A stretch of 64,000 bases of DNA from Enhydrobacter sp. GTDB lineage: Bacteria; Pseudomonadota; Alphaproteobacteria; Reyranellales; Reyranellaceae. The DNA is taken from contig NZ_CP126889.1 of the NCBI RefSeq assembly GCF_030246845.1, positions 124,001 through 188,000 on the forward strand, read 5' to 3'. The first letter of the stretch is position 1. Each line of letters begins with the position of its first letter. Below, in pieces: positions 60,628 to 64,000 of the stretch. The notes beneath the pieces were generated by a model. It saw nothing but the letters and a program-made list of their open reading frames with translations, was not told the origin of the DNA and made no database searches. The position numbers and the translations under genes were made by a program.

Positions 60628-61065
60628 TCAGCCGAGTTCCTGGGCGAGTCCGATGAGAAGCCCTCCGGGCCCGCGGATGTAGCAGAGCCGATAAGCGTCT
60701 TCATACTGGACCACTTCGCCTACGAGCTGGGCGCCGCGCTTGCGGAGCCTTTCAAGCGTCTCGTCGATGTCGTCCACGGCGAACATGACGCGCAGGTAGC
60801 CGAGAGCGTTGACCGGGGCGTTGCGGTGATCCGCGACGGCAGGCGGCGCGAGGAAGCGGGACAGCTCGAGCCGGCCGTGACCGTCCGGCGTGCGCATCAT
60901 GGCAATCTCGACGCGCTGATCGCCCAGTCCGGTGACGCGTCCCGCCCATTGTCCTTCGATCGTGGTCCGCCCTTCGAGCTCGAGGCCGAGCTCGCGAAAG
61001 AAATCAATCGTCCCTCCGAGGTCATCGACGACGATTCCTACGTTGTCCATCCGTTTGAGCGCCAT
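60628..61065 (-). CDS. VOC/glyoxalase-family protein (145 aa)
   Basis: The vicinal-oxygen-chelate fold is shown by two half-domains: MDNVGIVVDDLGGTIDFFRE (about residues 6-25) with RVEIAMMRTPDGHGRLELSR (about 51-70), then YLRVMFAVDDIDETLERLRK and LCYIRGPGGLLIGLAQELG at the end. Metal-ligand positions His/Glu (GRLELS) fit a metal enzyme. Reaction unknown: dioxygenase, lyase or resistance protein. Confidence 0.88.
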   Translation of the reverse strand: MALKRMDNVGIVVDDLGGTIDFFRELGLELEGRTTIEGQWAGRVTGLGDQRVEIAMMRTPDGHGRLELSRFLAPPAVADHRNAPVNALGYLRVMFAVDDIDETLERLRKRGAQLVGEVVQYEDAYRLCYIRGPGGLLIGLAQELG

Positions 61066-61114
61066 GTGTCCAATCTACAGGGTGCCGCCCAGGCCGTGAA
61101 CCCATGGAACCGCC

Positions 61115-61180
61115 TTACGCTTCGCACAGGCCCGCCTTGCGCAGGCCGTCGAGGAAGTGCTTTCGATCACGCGGAGTGGC
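61115..61180 (-). pseudogene. Possible relic of a TPR-cyclase 3' end
   Basis: The minus-strand frame reads RDRKHFLDGLRKAGL then CEA and stop, similar to MRDTFIERLRAAGLPD and stop at the end of the cyclase at 22894. Only about 20 codons are present. Confidence 0.35.
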
Positions 61181-61437
61181 ACGCGAGTGGTTCGCCGATC
61201 CGCGCGGCTTCGTCGCCGCGACCGGCGCCGGCGGCACGGCGACGCCCGTCGAGGGAGGCTATCGCGTCACCGGACGCTGGCCGTTCGAACGCGGCGCCCA
61301 TCACGCATCGCTGTTCACGCGCCTCGGCCTCGCTGCGCGACCGCGAAGCCGTGCAGGCGACCGTCGGGCGTGCCGAGGCGATGCACCGCGCCGCCCGTAC
61401 GGGCTGCGCCTCGACCCGGGGACGTCGAGATTTTTGA
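61178..61437 (+). pseudogene. Fragments of an acyl-CoA dehydrogenase-like gene
   Basis: EWFADPRGFVAATGAGGTAT, then PVEGGYRVTGRWPFERGAHH looks like the middle of an acyl-CoA dehydrogenase or HsaA-like flavin monooxygenase. A second piece in another frame (LRDREAVQATVGRAEAMHRA) fits its later helices. A frameshift and deletions join them. Dead gene. Confidence 0.6.
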
Positions 61438-61459
61438 AGGGCAGGCGTGGGTCCGGCCC

Positions 61460-61532
61460 GCGCTTCGCCGGCGACCACGAACGCCATCTCGAGGTCGCGT
61501 CGAGGATCAGGCGCGACCTCGGCTGGTGACGC
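61460..61532 (+). repeat. Perfect 73-base copy of the LLM oxidoreductase 3' end
   Basis: These 73 bases are identical to 60347-60419, which cover the last 23 codons and stop of the LLM gene and three bases beyond. The copy sits directly after the acyl-CoA dehydrogenase relic and in frame with it. Confidence 0.85.
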
Positions 61533-61647
61533 GTCACCCCGGCGGCTTCATGCTCCGCGCGTGAAGCAGCAGCGATTGCAACCTCGGACCGCGCCGGGCA
61601 TTTAGAGAGGGAGGCGCTCTTGCCCATGGGTGTGTGGAGGTTGGGCA

Positions 61648-61809
61648 ATGGGAGAGGAAGAGTTCGCCCGCCGAAAGAATATCGAGCGATACGAAACGCT
61701 GCTTGCCGAAACCACGGAGGAAGCGGAGCGCAAGGTTCTCCTGGAACTGTTGCGCGCCGAGAAGGACAAGACGCCGCCGCCCGGAGGGCGGCGCGCCAAA
61801 GATTGCTGA
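61648..61809 (+). CDS. Small charged helical protein (53 aa)
   Basis: It begins MGEEEFARRKNIERYETLLA and is followed by ETTEEAERKVLLELLRAEKD, a pattern common in small, uncharacterised alphaproteobacterial proteins. Its last codons contain a strong hairpin (CGCCGCCC-GGA-GGGCGGCG, 61775-61793). GGAGG lies upstream of the ATG at a suitable distance. Function unknown. Confidence 0.7.
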   Translation: MGEEEFARRKNIERYETLLAETTEEAERKVLLELLRAEKDKTPPPGGRRAKDC

Positions 61810-61976
61810 GCAAGGCTGCCCGGGCATGGCCATACGGCAAGTGTGGGGCCGGTAGCCTGCTCGGCCGCGGGCACGGGAGGATCGCGGCGACCTGCATCCT
61901 CCCGTAGCCGCCGCCAATCGGCCGGTCGTGGGCCGTGCCCGCTGTCCCTCGTGGATTGAAGGCGATTGGATCACCC

Positions 61977-61990
61977 TTGATCTGAATCAA
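61977..61990. promoter_or_regulatory. Perfect FNR/FixK-type box TTGATCTGAATCAA
   Basis: It matches TTGAT-N4-ATCAA at all ten defined bases. It lies 116 bases before the ATG of the gene at 62106, in the gap 61810-62105 where no gene is seen. It suggests control of that gene by oxygen or nitric oxide through an FNR-family protein, perhaps the one at 39314. Confidence 0.55.
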
Positions 61991-62105
61991 CGACTCCGAC
62001 GCTCGCGATGCATTCATTGCCGGATATTTCGACGAGGGAAGAATGACAGTGGGAAGGTGAGGAGAAATGCTCAGCTAGTCTCGTTGCTCAAGGGAGATAC
62101 CAATA

Positions 62106-62567
62106 ATGACGACACCGCCCGATGTATCGCGGAAGGCGGCCGCTATTGCCAAGGCTGCTGCGGACCTCGCAAGACGCATGGCGGCCGGCCTGGAAGGGCC
62201 TCCGAATGGCAAGTTGCTGCTGATTGCGGAGAGGCTCGACGCGGAGGCTGCCGAACTGGCGGCGTCGGCGAATGACGGGCCCGGCAACCCGGCGCCGGTC
62301 AAGGCGTTGAACGAAGTAGAGTCTTTTGCGTCAGTACAATCGATGCCTCCCCGCTATACCATTTCGAGCCGCGCCCTTTTCGGCGATGAAATCCTCAAGA
62401 TCCTCAAAGGATTCGATGCCTACGTGCGCGCCGAGCTTGCGAAGGGTTCTCAACCGTCGGTCGCCGGCTTCCATTCGCTGCATGGCGCAGAGCTCAAGTT
62501 TTCCGAGCAGTCGCTGCTGAGATGGCTGGACCTGCGACGGCGGCACGGCCAGCGCCGAGAGGATTGA
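62106..62567 (+). CDS. Hypothetical protein (153 aa)
   Basis: The protein begins MTTPPDVSRKAAAIAKAAAD and is mostly helical, with Lys/Arg-rich parts (LARRMAAGLEGPPNGKLLLI) and a second region (ISSRALFGDEILKILKGFDA, YVRAELAKGS). No signal peptide or known domain. It stands alone downstream of a perfect FNR box. The region to 62714 after it holds nothing that I can support. Confidence 0.6.
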   Translation: MTTPPDVSRKAAAIAKAAADLARRMAAGLEGPPNGKLLLIAERLDAEAAELAASANDGPGNPAPVKALNEVESFASVQSMPPRYTISSRALFGDEILKILKGFDAYVRAELAKGSQPSVAGFHSLHGAELKFSEQSLLRWLDLRRRHGQRRED

Positions 62568-62714
62568 ATCCAAATCGCGCCGCGGCGCATGGCTCGAGCT
62601 GGATCGTATGCCAAGCTCCGCGGGGCGATAGGCGGGGCGGACAACCAACCTGGTCGCCTCGCCTCGAGTTCGGCGAAGCGCTTTCGTCGCCAGCGCCTGA
62701 TGCGGCGGCCCGAG

Positions 62715-64000
62715 CTACGCCACCTTCTCCACTGCTGGCGGGGTCCAGGTGCCGTCGATGATCGACGGCGCTGTCTCGGTCGGCCAGTAGAGCCGCATCA
62801 TGAGAACGAACTTGCCCGTCGGCGCCGGGAGCCAATTCGACTCCTTGTCCGTCCCCGGCGACTGGTTCTGGATGTAGAGATCGACTGAACCGTCGTCGTT
62901 GACCTTCAGGTTCTGGCGAGCGCTGATCGAGTAGCGATCGATCGGATTGGCGACGAAGAAGTAGTTGGCGTCGTACATGGTCAGCGACCAGAACCCGCGA
63001 GCCGGCGGAAGCTGACCCTTCGGAAAGCGCACGACGTACCGGTTCGCGCCGGAGTAGTCGTTGCCATTGGCGTCCTTCGGGGACGTGGGATAGACGGCAT
63101 CCTGCATGCGGTTCGCGCCGAGCCCGATCGCCGTGACGAAGGCGCGGTTGAGGTAGTCCGTGCCGTAGACGCCGGTGACCGTATCGAACATCCAGCCCTT
63201 GATGTTCCTGACCGACTTGCCGACCTTGAACTGCAGCATGATGCGGTCGAAGGCGATCTGCGGGATGCGTTTGGCGAAGTCGGCCCCGAGCTTGCCGGCG
63301 TCGAAAGTCTTGCCGGGCACGAGGCCGATCCGCGCATAGCGCGAAGCCTCCGCGGCGTCCTCCGCCGCGGGCGGATTGCTCTTCATGAGATCGGCCAGCA
63401 GGGTGAAATACTGGATGGCGTCCATGCCGTTCACCTGATCGCGCACCGCCGTCTTCATGTCGATCGAGGGATCGGCCGTCCCGGCCGGCGGCGCATACTC
63501 CTTGCCCCACGAGCCGAGCGGCACGAGCTTGCACTGGTCCTGGAGGGCATGGACGGCCGCATAGTCCTCGGGCGTGCCGGTGCAATAGATGCGGCCGAGG
63601 ATCCAGACGAGTGCCGTGGGCGACTTGTATTCCGTCACGCCGGCCGGCAGCGTGCCGCTCCAGCCCGGGCCGGTGATGGCATAGGCCTGCGCGCCCGTTC
63701 CCGTGGTGCGCGTGCCGGGGACCTGGAACACGTTGGTCCATCCGTCCAGCAGCGGGAACAGAAAGTAGCGATCCTTCATGTCGGGCAGGCTCAGCACCCA
63801 CGGCTCCTTGCCGACATCGATCCAGGCCGTGGTGTAGAGCGTGTCGGCGTTGGGCGCCGTGACATCGCGGAACGTGGCGTCAGGATACTGGCGTGCCTTG
63901 ACGAACTGGCCCATTGGCCCGCGGGTGCCTGCGGGTGCGACGACGTTCGTCATGACCCGCCGCGTCATCTCCATCGTCACCAGCGGGTAGCCGAAGACGT
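62715..64000 (-). CDS. DUF1254/DUF1214 protein, cut by the right edge
   Basis: The visible 428 codons run from the right edge (VFGYPLVTMEMTRRVMTNVV) through DUF1254 (RDVTAPNADTLYTTAWIDVG, LPDMKDRYFLFPLLDGWTNV) to the C-terminal DUF1214 domain (FWSLTMYDANYFFVANPIDR, YSISARQNLKVNDDGSVDLY, then WLPAPTGKFVLMMRLYWP). Such proteins are often exported; the true start and any signal peptide lie outside the window. An internal ATG (63980) is not the start. Function is unknown, though they resemble each other across proteobacteria and fungi. Confidence 0.9.
   Translation of the reverse strand, partial: VFGYPLVTMEMTRRVMTNVVAPAGTRGPMGQFVKARQYPDATFRDVTAPNADTLYTTAWIDVGKEPWVLSLPDMKDRYFLFPLLDGWTNVFQVPGTRTTGTGAQAYAITGPGWSGTLPAGVTEYKSPTALVWILGRIYCTGTPEDYAAVHALQDQCKLVPLGSWGKEYAPPAGTADPSIDMKTAVRDQVNGMDAIQYFTLLADLMKSNPPAAEDAAEASRYARIGLVPGKTFDAGKLGADFAKRIPQIAFDRIMLQFKVGKSVRNIKGWMFDTVTGVYGTDYLNRAFVTAIGLGANRMQDAVYPTSPKDANGNDYSGANRYVVRFPKGQLPPARGFWSLTMYDANYFFVANPIDRYSISARQNLKVNDDGSVDLYIQNQSPGTDKESNWLPAPTGKFVLMMRLYWPTETAPSIIDGTWTPPAVEKVA

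Noticed and set aside
61104..61529. A 141-codon open frame as a real protein
   Set aside because: It is a chance fusion of an acyl-CoA dehydrogenase fragment, out-of-frame sequence and the copied LLM gene end.

Overview
This 64 kb window is very GC-rich with tightly packed genes. Its families (isoquinoline-oxidoreductase-like molybdoenzyme, LysR/AraC regulators, TPR-bearing class III cyclases, DUF2252, FkbM, DUF1254/1214, many SDR/cupin/VOC proteins) suggest a soil or water alphaproteobacterium with a large genome. That is inference; no rRNA or other taxonomic marker is present. No tRNA, rRNA, CRISPR array, phage region or origin was recognised.

Layout. 1-8600: small hypothetical and Met-rich secreted proteins, then two identical 1638-bp IS1380-family insertion sequences, each with its own 4-bp target duplication. 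Copy 1 lies beside a DedA gene. Copy 2 splits an autotransporter adhesin gene. 8600-19500: a MntA/HepT-type toxin-antitoxin pair with a damaged HepT, lodged at the 3' end of a type II NADH dehydrogenase gene; then a metabolic block (cupin, LysR, CMD-family protein, SDR, two-subunit molybdenum hydroxylase, MFS exporter, DUF2255, RibD-like reductase). The cupin/LysR promoter is copied in front of the molybdenum hydroxylase, so these genes may form one regulon. 19500-31500: secreted and membrane hypotheticals, a three-gene operon (adenylate cyclase-TPR, PAP2 phosphatase/haloperoxidase-like, G1-type peptidase), an aldehyde dehydrogenase, DUF1330, two methyltransferases, and a diiron protein divergent from an AraC regulator. 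31500-36500: small proteins, gene and IS30 remnants, and a polysaccharide flippase. 36500-47100: Baeyer-Villiger-type monooxygenase, Crp/Fnr regulator with a palindromic site before a His/Met-rich periplasmic protein, a secreted propeller-like protein, a winged-helix-TolB-TPR regulator, HpcH/HpaI aldolase, Cu/Zn superoxide dismutase, and a cupin/LysR pair. 47400-50800: lipoprotein, membrane GT2 glycosyltransferase and sugar epimerase, probably an operon for a surface polysaccharide or glycolipid. 50900-64000: a large autotransporter with a BNR/sortilin-like propeller passenger, DUF2252, a DUF5939 cyclase, an LLM flavin oxidoreductase, a VOC protein, gene relics, small hypotheticals, and a DUF1254/1214 protein running off the right edge.

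The strongest general signal is recombination among short repeats. Two dispersed palindromic intergenic repeat families (core GTCATCCCGAGC and core GCGCCACTCCAGTGGCGC) occur more than a dozen times. Short duplicated gene ends lie in several places: the ndh 3' end, an LLM 3' end in three copies, DUF2252 3' ends, a propeller-protein 5' end, and a LysR promoter with its start codon. Together with IS copies and truncated genes, they show a region rearranging actively. No single clear new defence or biosynthetic system is seen. The best candidates for follow-up are the cyclase-PAP2-G1 peptidase operon, the degenerate HepT cassette with its duplicated ndh end, and the propeller-type autotransporter.
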